A DNA stretch of 64,000 nt, taken from NCBI GenBank assembly GCA_934675205.1, contig CAKUPQ010000001.1:62001-126000 (forward strand). The letters are read 5' to 3'. A program made the position numbers and the translations under genes. This stretch comes from an uncultured Flavobacteriaceae bacterium. GTDB taxonomy: Bacteria; Bacteroidota; Bacteroidia; Flavobacteriales; Flavobacteriaceae. The notes beneath the pieces were generated by a model, which saw nothing but the letters and a program-made list of their open reading frames with translations, had not been told where the DNA came from and made no database searches. Shown here in pieces: positions 17,993 through 25,981 of this stretch (position 1 is its first letter; each line of letters begins with the position of its first letter).

Positions 17993-19957
17993 TTATTCTA
18001 AATATTGAATCGGAAGTCTTAAAACCACCTTTGTTCCTTTAATTTCTCCATTTTCTTTGATTTCTTCAATCGTAAAAGTTGTGGATTTGGAAGCCGAATC
18101 TCCCATCATTTCCAATCTCTTTTTAATAATATCCAAAGCCATTGATTTGTGAACCTGAACTGAATTTTCTTTTATTTCTTTGGATTTACTGAATCCGATT
18201 CCGTTGTCTGTAATGGTACAAATCAAGTTTTTATCCGTTAAGGAAAAATCAACCAAAACTAGTCCGAATTCCTTTTTCGGAATCAGTCCGTGAATAATGG
18301 CATTTTCCACAAAAGGCTGAATCAAAAGTGGAGGAAGTGCCATATCGTCTTCGATGGTTGCATCTTTGGTAATCTTAAAATCAAAAACCTTGTTAAATCG
18401 TAACTGCTCTAATTCCAGATAATTCTGTAAACCTTCGATTTCTTTATCAACAGGAATTAACGACTCTTTGGAATATTCCAAGGTCAGTCGCATCAACTTT
18501 GAAAATTTAGCTAGATACTTAATGGCAGAATCGTTTCCGTTTTGTACGATAAAGCTTGAAATGGAGCCAAGACAATTAAACACAAAATGTGGATTCATCT
18601 GCAAATGCAAGGCTTTTTGTTCGTATTCGGCTAAGTTTTTCTGCAAAGTCAGATTTTTCTTGAGTTGATTTCGGTTGTAAAACAAAAAACCAAGTCCGAC
18701 ACAAAGCACCAAAAACAAACCTCCGAAAATCAGCTGTAACGTATGTCTTTTGGATTGCTCTTGGATTAAAACTTCTTTTTGCTCCTGTTCTTTTTTGTGT
18801 AAGGTTTCCCGTTTTTCGAACTCAAAATTCATTTCGGACTGTACGCTTTTTCGGATATTTTCATAATTAGTCAAACTGTCTTTTGCAACCGAAAAAGCTC
18901 TGAAATGTTCCAAAGATTTGTTCAAATCACCTTTCCTTTCGTAAATTCTGCTCAACAGATTTTCACTCAAAACAAGCATTTCGAGGGTTTTGATTTCTTT
19001 TGCTAATTCTTTTGCTTTTTGGGTATTTTCGAGAGCTTTGTCCAAATTGTTTTGCTCAAAATAAAATGCTCCCAAATTAAAATACGTATCTGAAATTCCG
19101 AATTTATCTTCGATAGCATTGAATTTATCTTTGGCTTTTTCCCAACTTTCGATTGCTTTTTGAGGTTCGGAAGTGACTTGATAGTACAAGCCTAAATTAT
19201 TGTACAACTCTCCCTCTCCTCTCGGATTTGGGTATTTTTGGAAGTAAATTGATGCTTTGTTGTAAAACTCAATAGCTTTCGGATAATTCTTTTGGTCGAA
19301 ATAAATGTTTCCGATGTTAGTTGTGGTAATTCCGATAGTTCTGTCGTTGATTTCTTCTTGAATTTCTTGTGCTTTCAGAAAATACTCCAACGCTTTGAAT
19401 TGCTCGTTTCTCGATTTATAAACGATTCCGACATTATTATAAACCCTTGCCAAACGCACCTTATCATCAGATTTTTCGTATAAATTCAAGGCTTTTAAGT
19501 GGTATTCCAACGCTTTGGAATAATTGCTCTGCTCCGAAAAAACAATTCCGATACTTCCATAAGCACGAGCCAGTCCGTCCTGCACTTTTTGCTTATTTTC
19601 AGGTGCGGACTCCAATTCTTCAAAAGTGTTTTTGGCATTGGTAAAATATTCTAACGCTTTGGGATAATTCCCTGAAATAATTTGGGAATTTCCGAGGTTC
19701 AGATACGCAGTTGCCTCCTCCTGCCTGTTTTTGATTTTTTGAGAAAGCTCCAAAGCCTGATTAGCAAAATCAAACATCAAAGTCGGGTTTTGTGTTTTGT
19801 ACAAATCCGAAATTTGGTTTAAAACCTGTGATTTTTCTATATCGTTTTTAGAGGTTTCTAAAACCCCCTTTAGGTTGTCAATTTCCTTGTTTTGAGCGAA
19901 AATACTCCAAAAAGAAAACAAAAACAGTATCGAAAATATGTTTGTTCTGCTTATCAT
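17993..19957 (-). CDS. LytS-type sensor histidine kinase with TPR sensor region
   Basis: The protein has 654 residues from the ATG at 19,957; a TTG at 19,981 would add eight residues. It has a signal/anchor (to about 22, SIFAQ) and a periplasmic array of about seven tetratricopeptide repeats (about 35-345). A coiled coil, one transmembrane helix (about 405-425) and a His_kinase domain follow, with the phosphoacceptor His in LQMNPHFVFN (about residue 460), and an ATPase domain with NAIIHGL (N box) and ITDNGIGF (G1 box). TPR-LytS kinases paired with LytTR regulators are common in flavobacteria. The signal it senses is unknown. Confidence 0.92.
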   Translation of the reverse strand: MISRTNIFSILFLFSFWSIFAQNKEIDNLKGVLETSKNDIEKSQVLNQISDLYKTQNPTLMFDFANQALELSQKIKNRQEEATAYLNLGNSQIISGNYPKALEYFTNAKNTFEELESAPENKQKVQDGLARAYGSIGIVFSEQSNYSKALEYHLKALNLYEKSDDKVRLARVYNNVGIVYKSRNEQFKALEYFLKAQEIQEEINDRTIGITTTNIGNIYFDQKNYPKAIEFYNKASIYFQKYPNPRGEGELYNNLGLYYQVTSEPQKAIESWEKAKDKFNAIEDKFGISDTYFNLGAFYFEQNNLDKALENTQKAKELAKEIKTLEMLVLSENLLSRIYERKGDLNKSLEHFRAFSVAKDSLTNYENIRKSVQSEMNFEFEKRETLHKKEQEQKEVLIQEQSKRHTLQLIFGGLFLVLCVGLGFLFYNRNQLKKNLTLQKNLAEYEQKALHLQMNPHFVFNCLGSISSFIVQNGNDSAIKYLAKFSKLMRLTLEYSKESLIPVDKEIEGLQNYLELEQLRFNKVFDFKITKDATIEDDMALPPLLIQPFVENAIIHGLIPKKEFGLVLVDFSLTDKNLICTITDNGIGFSKSKEIKENSVQVHKSMALDIIKKRLEMMGDSASKSTTFTIEEIKENGEIKGTKVVLRLPIQYLE

Positions 19958-19982
19958 TCTACTAAAAATTTTATTCGACAAG

Positions 19983-19990
19983 CAAATGTA
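19983..19990 (-). promoter_or_regulatory. -7 element upstream of the sensor kinase gene
   Basis: CAAATGTA on the plus strand reads TACATTTG on the minus strand, a perfect TAnnTTTG box. Initiation would fall near 19,977, which favours the ATG at 19,957 over the TTG at 19,981. No TTG lies at the usual spacing (the nearest are 15 and 25 bp away). Confidence 0.4.
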
Positions 19991-20111
19991 CTATTTCATT
20001 TTTAGCAAATTAGGACAAATTAGAATTTGATAGGTCTGAATGAGAATTTGGAAAGAGAAGATTAAGATTTCTGCCTGTCGGGACGGGCTGTTCATAGAAA
20101 ACAAAAAATAA

Positions 20112-20124
20112 GCTCCGTAGGAGC
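20112..20124. repeat. Short GCTCC-GTA-GGAGC hairpin
   Basis: This 13-base perfect stem-loop lies in the 207-base gap between the methyltransferase stop and the kinase promoter. The motif resembles a palindrome dispersed in Bacteroidota. Nothing else is evident in this gap. Confidence 0.5.
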
Positions 20125-20164
20125 AATAACAAAAGAAGTTTAATGAGTTTCTTATGAATGCAAA

Positions 20165-20854
20165 TTAAACAACAGTAAGTCTTGTCAGATAATGAAAATG
20201 TTCGTCTTCCATTATTTTTTCTGCTTTCCAGCCTTTTTCTAAAGCGATTTTTTGCATCGAATCAAAATCGAGATACAACCAACTGAACCAATCGGTTTTT
20301 TGTTTTCTGTATCCGTAAGCACAAACGAATTCTCCGTAATATTTATCTTTGGGGAAGTCGTCATCTTCATACATATAAGCAATATCCGAAGAATCGAAAA
20401 TAATTTGTCCGTCTGGATTCAATAGTTTTTTGGCTCTATCCAAAAAAATCGGAAAACCGAAAATATCTTCACAAATTCCGATTCCGTTCATTAGCAGTAA
20501 AAGCGTATCAAATTTTTCGTCTGTATGCAAATCAAAAAAATCAATCAAAACCGTTTTTTTCACTCCTCTTTCCTGAACTGTTTTTATACACAACTCCGAA
20601 ATATCCAAAGCCACAACATCTAACCCTTTCTGCTGTAAATAAAGCGAATGACTCCCTGCTCCTGCTCCGATATCCAATGTTTTTCCTTTGCAAAGTTCGA
20701 GAGCTTTCTGTTCGATTTTGGGCATTTGCTCGAACTTCCGGAAATAGATACTTGTATCCATTTCGGTTTTTTGTTCAAATTCGTCAAAAATCCAAAGTTT
20801 ACTTCGTTTTTCTTGTTTGTGGAAATCGTAAATCGCTTGTCCTAAAATATCCAT
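20165..20854 (-). CDS. Class I SAM-dependent methyltransferase
   Basis: The 229-residue protein from the ATG at 20,854 has a Rossmann-type methyltransferase fold. Motif I (LDIGAGAGSHSLYL) and the acidic end of strand 2 (VVALDIS) bind S-adenosylmethionine, and LLLMNGIGICED marks the motif IV region. The N terminus (MDILGQAIYDFHKQ) matches a family common in Bacteroidota, and a longer reading to 20,899 is unlikely. The substrate cannot be deduced. It is flanked by a terminator on its upstream side, so it is probably a single-gene unit. Confidence 0.85.
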   Translation of the reverse strand: MDILGQAIYDFHKQEKRSKLWIFDEFEQKTEMDTSIYFRKFEQMPKIEQKALELCKGKTLDIGAGAGSHSLYLQQKGLDVVALDISELCIKTVQERGVKKTVLIDFFDLHTDEKFDTLLLLMNGIGICEDIFGFPIFLDRAKKLLNPDGQIIFDSSDIAYMYEDDDFPKDKYYGEFVCAYGYRKQKTDWFSWLYLDFDSMQKIALEKGWKAEKIMEDEHFHYLTRLTVV

Positions 20855-20888
20855 TGTTTTTTTTGTGTAAACTGTATGTTGTAAAAAG

Positions 20889-20928
20889 TCGAAAGTCATA
20901 AAGAATTGTTAGACTTTATGACTTTCGA
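20889..20928 (-). terminator. Hairpin terminator after the MBL-rhodanese gene
   Basis: TCGAAAGTCATAAAG (20,889-20,903) and its perfect complement (20,914-20,928) form a 15 bp stem with a 10-base loop. On the minus strand it follows the stop at 20,946 and is followed by CTTTTTAC, consistent with an intrinsic terminator. Confidence 0.65.
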
Positions 20929-20945
20929 TAGTAAAATTTAAAATA

Positions 20946-22361
20946 TTAAGACTTCAATGTACTCTGACAAACAAAATCCGTTTTTGCAAGTCCGGTATTT
21001 TTAATCGCTCCGTAACCTCCTGCAATTTCGGTAAAATTTCGGATTCCCCTTGAGTTGAAAATACTTCCTGCCATCATACTGCGATAACCTCCGGCACAAT
21101 GAACATAAAAATGCTCCGAATCGTCAATCGTTGCAATCCAATCGTTGATGTAAGCAAGTGGTAAACTCTCTGCAAATTCCAAATGTTCTCCTGCAAATTC
21201 ACCCTCTTTACGAACGTCAATAACTCGGTTATTATTTTGTTTTAGCTCGGTTTCGAACTCCTCTGCCGAAATTCGTCTAATCGTATCAATTTCTTTTCCT
21301 GCATTTTTCCAAGAGTCAAAGCCTCCGTCTAAATACCCTAAAATATTATCGTAACCTACTCTCGAAAGTCTTGTGATAACTTCTTCTTCCCGACCTAAAT
21401 CCGTAATCAGCAAAATCGGTTGTCTGATGTCTAAAATAAGCGTTCCGACCCAAGGGGCAAAACCTCCGTCCACTCCGATATTGATTGAATTCGGGATAAA
21501 TCCTTCCGAGAAAATCTGTGCATTTCGGGTGTCCAACATCAAAGCATCGTTTTGGTTGGCAACTCTTTCAAAGTCTTCAGGAGAAAGTGCAGACATTCCT
21601 CTATCCATAACCACATCAAGGCTTTCGTAACCTTTGATATTCATCATCACGTTTTCAGGGAAATAGGCAGGTGGAGGCAAAAGTCCGTCTGTTACTTCTT
21701 TGATGAATTGTTCTTTGGTCATTTCCTGCAAAGCGTAATTCGTTTTCTTCTGATTGCCAAGCGTGTCAAAGGTTTCTTTACTCATATTTTTTCCACAAGC
21801 CGAACCTGCTCCGTGAGCCGGATATACGATAATATCGTCTTCCAAAGGCATAATTTTACCTCGTAATGAATGGTATAAATATCCTGCTAATTTTTCTTGG
21901 GTTAAATCCGATGACACTTTTTGAGCCAAATCCGGTCGTCCGACATCTCCGATAAATAGTGTATCTCCCGTAAAAATGGCAATATTTTTTCCGTTTTCGT
22001 CTTTGAGTAGATAACAAGTGCTTTCCATCGTATGTCCGGGTGTGTGAAGAACCGTAATCGTGATTTTTCCGACTTTCAAAACCTCGTTATCTTTAGCAAT
22101 ATATGAATCAAAATCAGGTTTTGCAGTTGGTCCGAAAACAATTGTTCCTCCCGATTTTTTAGCCAAATCCAAATGCCCCGACACGAAATCTGCGTGAAAG
22201 TGCGTTTCTAAAATGTATTTGATTTTAGCTCCGCTTTTTTCTGCTCTGTCTAAATAAGGCTGGACTTCTCTCAAAGGGTCAATCACAACAGCCTCTCCCT
22301 CACTTTCAATATAATAAGCTCCCTGAGCTAAACATCCTGTATAAATTTGTTCTATTTTCAT
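20946..22361 (-). CDS. Persulfide dioxygenase-like metallo-beta-lactamase fused to two rhodanese domains
   Basis: This 471-residue enzyme is related to ETHE1/CstB-type proteins that oxidise persulfides. The N-terminal metallo-hydrolase domain (1-245) has THFHADFVSGH (His54, His56, Asp58, His63), GHTMES, TGDTLF and YPAHGAGSACG. The first rhodanese-like domain (about 262-355) has DTRNAQIFSEGFIP but LLITDLGRE where the active-site loop should be, so it lacks the catalytic Cys. The second (about 365-460) has HCAGGYRS with the Cys. It precedes a TauE/SafE-type exporter gene, which fits a sulfide or sulfite detoxification pair. Sulfur donor specificity is inferred. Confidence 0.9.
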   Translation of the reverse strand: MKIEQIYTGCLAQGAYYIESEGEAVVIDPLREVQPYLDRAEKSGAKIKYILETHFHADFVSGHLDLAKKSGGTIVFGPTAKPDFDSYIAKDNEVLKVGKITITVLHTPGHTMESTCYLLKDENGKNIAIFTGDTLFIGDVGRPDLAQKVSSDLTQEKLAGYLYHSLRGKIMPLEDDIIVYPAHGAGSACGKNMSKETFDTLGNQKKTNYALQEMTKEQFIKEVTDGLLPPPAYFPENVMMNIKGYESLDVVMDRGMSALSPEDFERVANQNDALMLDTRNAQIFSEGFIPNSINIGVDGGFAPWVGTLILDIRQPILLITDLGREEEVITRLSRVGYDNILGYLDGGFDSWKNAGKEIDTIRRISAEEFETELKQNNNRVIDVRKEGEFAGEHLEFAESLPLAYINDWIATIDDSEHFYVHCAGGYRSMMAGSIFNSRGIRNFTEIAGGYGAIKNTGLAKTDFVCQSTLKS

Positions 22362-22404
22362 TGTTGTATATTGTTTTATTGTATATTGTATAATGTACTT
22401 ATGT

Positions 22405-23202
22405 TTATCCTCTAAAAACCAATTCTTTAACCAAAATATAAATTCCCATTACAAGTATAAACCAACCGAAACCTGTTTTGAGTTTACTTCCGTCAATTCG
22501 TTTTGACAAGGCATTTCCGATAAACATTCCGAAAATCGAAAGCGAAGTTATCACAATCAAAAACTTCCAATCGAATTCTAAATATCCCGAAACAACATCT
22601 CCCAAAGAACCGACAAGCGATTTGACAGCTACAATTAAAAGCGATGTTCCGATAGCTTTTTTGATGTCTAATTTTGCTAATAATGTCAGTATCGGAATGA
22701 TGATAAATCCTCCTCCGGCTCCAACAAGTCCCGTTATCAGCCCTTCTGCAAAACCAAGTAAAGATACAAAGAAAGAACTTATCACTGTGTTAGCATTTTG
22801 TGAATTGTTACTTTTTTTAAGCATCGAACGGGCTGAAAAAAGCATCAAAACAGCAAACAAAACCATTAAAAAAAGTGATTTGGACACTATAAACCCTCCG
22901 ATTTCAAATACTGTTTGCGGAATTTTAGGTAAAATATACTTTCGGGTCAGAAAAACCGAAATCATAGACGGAATTCCGAAAATTAAAGCTGTTCTAAACG
23001 AAATATTTTTGCTTAAATACTTCGGAACAACTCCAACCAAACTCGTAAAGCCCACCACAAAAAGCGAATAAGCCGTAGCAAGAACAGGACTAACTGCGAA
23101 CAGATATACCAAAATCGGAACGGTTAGGATTCCTCCTCCGGCTCCAATGAGTCCGAGGCTGATTCCTGCTAAAATTATGGCTACATAACCTAATAGTTCC
23201 AT
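22405..23202 (-). CDS. Sulfite exporter TauE/SafE family (TSUP) permease
   Basis: This is a 265-residue inner-membrane protein with about eight hydrophobic helices. Two similar halves each carry a glycine-rich GAGGG motif (GLIGAGGGILTVPIL at about 16-30 and GLVGAGGGFIIIPIL at about 160-175), as is typical of TSUP anion exporters. The ATG at 23,202 is preferred; the upstream alternative at 23,220 is TTG. It is transcribed immediately before the MBL-rhodanese gene (43-base gap), so it probably exports sulfite, thiosulfate or a related sulfur anion made by that enzyme. Confidence 0.9.
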   Translation of the reverse strand: MELLGYVAIILAGISLGLIGAGGGILTVPILVYLFAVSPVLATAYSLFVVGFTSLVGVVPKYLSKNISFRTALIFGIPSMISVFLTRKYILPKIPQTVFEIGGFIVSKSLFLMVLFAVLMLFSARSMLKKSNNSQNANTVISSFFVSLLGFAEGLITGLVGAGGGFIIIPILTLLAKLDIKKAIGTSLLIVAVKSLVGSLGDVVSGYLEFDWKFLIVITSLSIFGMFIGNALSKRIDGSKLKTGFGWFILVMGIYILVKELVFRG

Positions 23203-23258
23203 TTCGTCTGCAAAATTCAACTAATTATGATTCCTAAACAGCTACTTTTGTTACAAAA

Positions 23259-24260
23259 TTAAAAAACTGCAATCAGCATATCTTTTAAGAGTTCGTTTGG
23301 AGCAAGTCCATTTGAATTTACCCCTTTACTTTTCATATCAATCTCACGAAGTGAGGCTACGATTTGACTTACTTTTCGCATCGGATAATTTCGTGATGCG
23401 GTTTCGTAATCTCCTACAAAATACGGATTTATTTTGAGTGCAGTTGCTACATTTTTCGGGTTTTTGTCCGATAAACCGTGGTACTGCAACAGTTGCACAT
23501 AAAACGCAAAAACCTGACTTGTAATAAGCGTTATCGGATTGTCTTTCGGGTTTTGAGCAAAATATTGAGCGATTCTGTTAGCCTTCAATACATTTTTTTC
23601 TCCCAAAGCTTTCCGAAATTCAAACACATTATAGTCTTTACTGATTCCGATGTTTTTTTCGATGTGTTCCGCATTGATTGTTGTTCCTTGTGGGAGAATG
23701 ATTTTCAGCTTTTTGATTTCGTTGTTTACTTTGCTTAAATCCGTCCCTAAAAACTCAACCAGCATCGCATTTGCTTTAGGCTCAATTTTATATCCCGAAT
23801 CCATTAAAGTCTGATTTATCCAACTTCCAACCTGATTTTCATACAGCTTTTTACTCTCGAAAACCACTCCGTTTTTTTCTAAAGTTTTGGTAACTTTTTT
23901 GCGTTTGTCAAGGGTTTTGTATTTGTAGCAAAAAACCAAAACCGTAGTGGGTTGCGGATTTTCGGCATAGCTTTCGATTTTGTCGATATTTCGGGAAAGC
24001 TCCTGTGCTTCTTTGATAATTACAACCTGATATTCAGCCATCATCGGATAGCGTTTTGCATTGGCTACCACATCTTCAATCGTTATATCTCTGCCATACA
24101 AAACCGTTTGATTAAAGCCTTTTTCGTCTTCCGAAAGTACGTTTTTTTCGATATAATCAGCAATTTTGTCAATATAATAGGGTTCATCTCCCATCAAAAA
24201 ATAAATGGGTTTGAAGTTTCGGTTTTTAATGTCGTTAATGATTTTTTCTGCTTCGTTCAT
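23259..24260 (-). CDS. holA: DNA polymerase III subunit delta
   Basis: HolA is the clamp-loader subunit that opens the beta sliding clamp. The 333-residue protein starts with the family pattern INDIKNRNFKPIYFLMGDEP (about 7-26), has AKRYPMMAEYQVVIIKEAQE (about 67-86) in the AAA+-like N domain, and the helical middle domain with LGTDLSKVNNEIKKL. Domain III at the end carries LREIDMKSKGVNSNG. Length and order are normal. It is divergent from the small nuclease-like gene at 24,356, an arrangement I recall as common in Bacteroidota. Confidence 0.95.
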   Translation of the reverse strand: MNEAEKIINDIKNRNFKPIYFLMGDEPYYIDKIADYIEKNVLSEDEKGFNQTVLYGRDITIEDVVANAKRYPMMAEYQVVIIKEAQELSRNIDKIESYAENPQPTTVLVFCYKYKTLDKRKKVTKTLEKNGVVFESKKLYENQVGSWINQTLMDSGYKIEPKANAMLVEFLGTDLSKVNNEIKKLKIILPQGTTINAEHIEKNIGISKDYNVFEFRKALGEKNVLKANRIAQYFAQNPKDNPITLITSQVFAFYVQLLQYHGLSDKNPKNVATALKINPYFVGDYETASRNYPMRKVSQIVASLREIDMKSKGVNSNGLAPNELLKDMLIAVF

Positions 24261-24262
24261 TG

Positions 24263-24340
24263 ATTACGAATTTTTACGAATATTGCGAATTTTCACGAAT
24301 GAAAATCTGTGCAAATTTGTATCAATCTGTGTTTAAATTA
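24263..24340. repeat. TACGAAT and AATCTGTG intergenic repeats
   Basis: The holA/24,356 divergent spacer contains four TACGAAT, GCGAAT or CACGAAT units (24,263-24,300), followed by AATCTGTG repeats (24,304-24,332). Both motifs recur at other intergenic sites in this window (13,129, 46,838, 48,901 and 61,261). Confidence 0.6.
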
Positions 24341-24343
24341 TAA

Positions 24344-24351
24344 TACTTTTG
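24344..24351 (+). promoter_or_regulatory. -7 element placed for a leaderless transcript
   Basis: TACTTTTG is a perfect TAnnTTTG box ending only 4 bases before the ATG at 24,356, so transcription would begin at or within a few bases of the start codon. A TTTG at 24,316-24,319 lies 24 bp upstream, slightly longer than the ideal spacing. Confidence 0.5.
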
Positions 24352-24355
24352 CTTT

Positions 24356-24802
24356 ATGCAAGAATTGAATTTCCCGAAATATACTTTCCGATTCAAAAGT
24401 AGTGAAAATAAATTAGCTGTTTTTGATGAAATCCGTAAAAAATTTATTCTCCTTACTCCCGAAGAATGGGTAAGGCAAAATGTTGTTCAGTTTCTTCTGA
24501 ACGAAAAAAAATATCCAAAATCGCTCACAAATGTCGAAAAAGTCATCAAAGTAAACGATTTGACCAAACGATACGATGTTGTGGTTTACAATTCGGACGG
24601 AAGTATTTTTCTGCTTGTGGAATGTAAAGCTCCAAATATCAAAATCACTCAAGAAACGTTCAATCAGATTGCACGATACAACTTGGTTTTGAAAGCCGAA
24701 CATCTTATGGTTACCAATGGTTTAAACCATTATTTCTGCAAAATGGATTTTGAGAATGAAAAATATATTTTTTTAGAAGATTTACCTTTTTTGAAAAAGT
24801 AA
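24356..24802 (+). CDS. Stand-alone HsdR N-terminal-like PD-(D/E)XK domain protein
   Basis: The 148-residue protein consists of one nuclease-like domain related to the N terminus of type I restriction subunit HsdR. Visible elements are Asp74 (RYDVVVYNSDG), Glu89-Cys-Lys91 (LLVECKAP) and a downstream Q-x-x-x-Y (Gln104-Tyr108, NQIARY), the layout of a PD-(D/E)XK active site with the RecB/AddB-type Q motif. No helicase or methylase subunit is nearby, so this is not a restriction system. It is divergent from holA and its stop is one base from the end of the convergent gene at 24,804. The role is unknown. Confidence 0.85.
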   Translation: MQELNFPKYTFRFKSSENKLAVFDEIRKKFILLTPEEWVRQNVVQFLLNEKKYPKSLTNVEKVIKVNDLTKRYDVVVYNSDGSIFLLVECKAPNIKITQETFNQIARYNLVLKAEHLMVTNGLNHYFCKMDFENEKYIFLEDLPFLKK

Positions 24803-24803
24803 A

Positions 24804-25970
24804 CTACTCAAAATAAGACTTTTTTTCCAACGTAAAATTATGAATTGAATCTCCTCTTTGGATTATCAAATCAAGAACATCAACCTCTTTTTCTATTTTG
24901 TTAAGGTAGCTTTCGCATTGTTCATCATAGGTCAGGTTTTCAAAACTTTTTCCGTTCATTTTCAGAATAATATCGCCTAACTGAACAGGATTATTTTCTT
25001 TATTTACAACAACCGTAACCTCTAATTTGTCGTTTATATATCTGTTTCCAAATCCGAATGATTTTGTAGGTTCTTTTTTGTCCTGAACACGTTTAAAATA
25101 AATTTTATTGCTTTTCCAATCCATAACAAAAACGAACTCTTTTAAAAATTCGTTTCCTAAAAGAGTTGATTTTCCAGTTTCGATAACTTCATCTGAAAAG
25201 CTGATTCCTCCCAATTCCATTTCGTTAGTTTTAAAGGAATATTCTTCAGAATAATTTCCCGCACCATAAGCTCCAACCGAAGTAATTCCTGATATTTTAT
25301 ACTTTTCTCTATTGGCAATTTCGTTAATGAGAGCATCATTTGAAATCATTTTAATACGTCCGCTATAACCTGTATCAAAAGTCAAACTTCGTTTTTGACC
25401 AAGAGTAGTAAACTCAATTAGAGGCGTTTTTTGAGGTTTCGGAGAAAAAGAAAGAGTAAAATCATAATCGGAAATGTCAAAATCCGATAAATTGGAAGAA
25501 ACTTCTGCAAATCCGTTCAGATAATCAACCTTCCAAAAAGAAAAAGCCATTTGATTGGCTCCAAGAATCCCATCAACTCCGATACATTTGAATTCAAAAT
25601 CTTTTAAATCCAATACAACACAACCAATATTTTTATATTCAAGGTTTCCGACTTTCATTTCGGGAAGAATCGTAAAAATCTGCTTGTTATGGTTGTTTTG
25701 AGAATCACCGACATTTCTTTCATAAGCAGGGTTTAAACCAAGTTCAGCATAAACCTCTGTCGAAATAACCGTAGGAGCTCCCGTATCAAAAAGGAAATTA
25801 TATTCTTTTCCGTTGATTTCTACTTTTACCAAAGGTAAATTTTGAAAATAGTTTATTTCTACCCGTTCAATTGGCTTATCACTAAAAACATTTCCTGAAC
25901 TAAAAACATCAACTGATTTACAAGAAGTTACAAAAACAAAAGCAACAAAAATTATAAAGATTTTTTTCAT
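24804..25970 (-). CDS. Retropepsin-like aspartyl protease lipoprotein with PDZ domain
   Basis: The 388-residue protein begins with a lipoprotein signal peptide (Cys near residue 17, in FVTSCKS). Two aspartyl protease half-sites are present: FLFDTGAPTVIS (about 59-70) and LTFDTGYSGRIK (about 195-206), both with the DTG triad. A PDZ-like domain ends the protein (about 300-388; VQLGDIILKMNGKSF). It should act in the periplasm, anchored to a membrane by lipid. It follows the outer-membrane barrel gene at 25,982 by 11 bases, so the two are probably translated from one mRNA. The substrate is unknown. Confidence 0.88.
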   Translation of the reverse strand: MKKIFIIFVAFVFVTSCKSVDVFSSGNVFSDKPIERVEINYFQNLPLVKVEINGKEYNFLFDTGAPTVISTEVYAELGLNPAYERNVGDSQNNHNKQIFTILPEMKVGNLEYKNIGCVVLDLKDFEFKCIGVDGILGANQMAFSFWKVDYLNGFAEVSSNLSDFDISDYDFTLSFSPKPQKTPLIEFTTLGQKRSLTFDTGYSGRIKMISNDALINEIANREKYKISGITSVGAYGAGNYSEEYSFKTNEMELGGISFSDEVIETGKSTLLGNEFLKEFVFVMDWKSNKIYFKRVQDKKEPTKSFGFGNRYINDKLEVTVVVNKENNPVQLGDIILKMNGKSFENLTYDEQCESYLNKIEKEVDVLDLIIQRGDSIHNFTLEKKSYFE

Positions 25971-25981
25971 TTTTAATTTTC

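Noticed and set aside
24356..24802. Type I restriction-modification system
   Set aside because: Only an HsdR-N-like domain is present; there are no helicase, HsdM or HsdS genes nearby.
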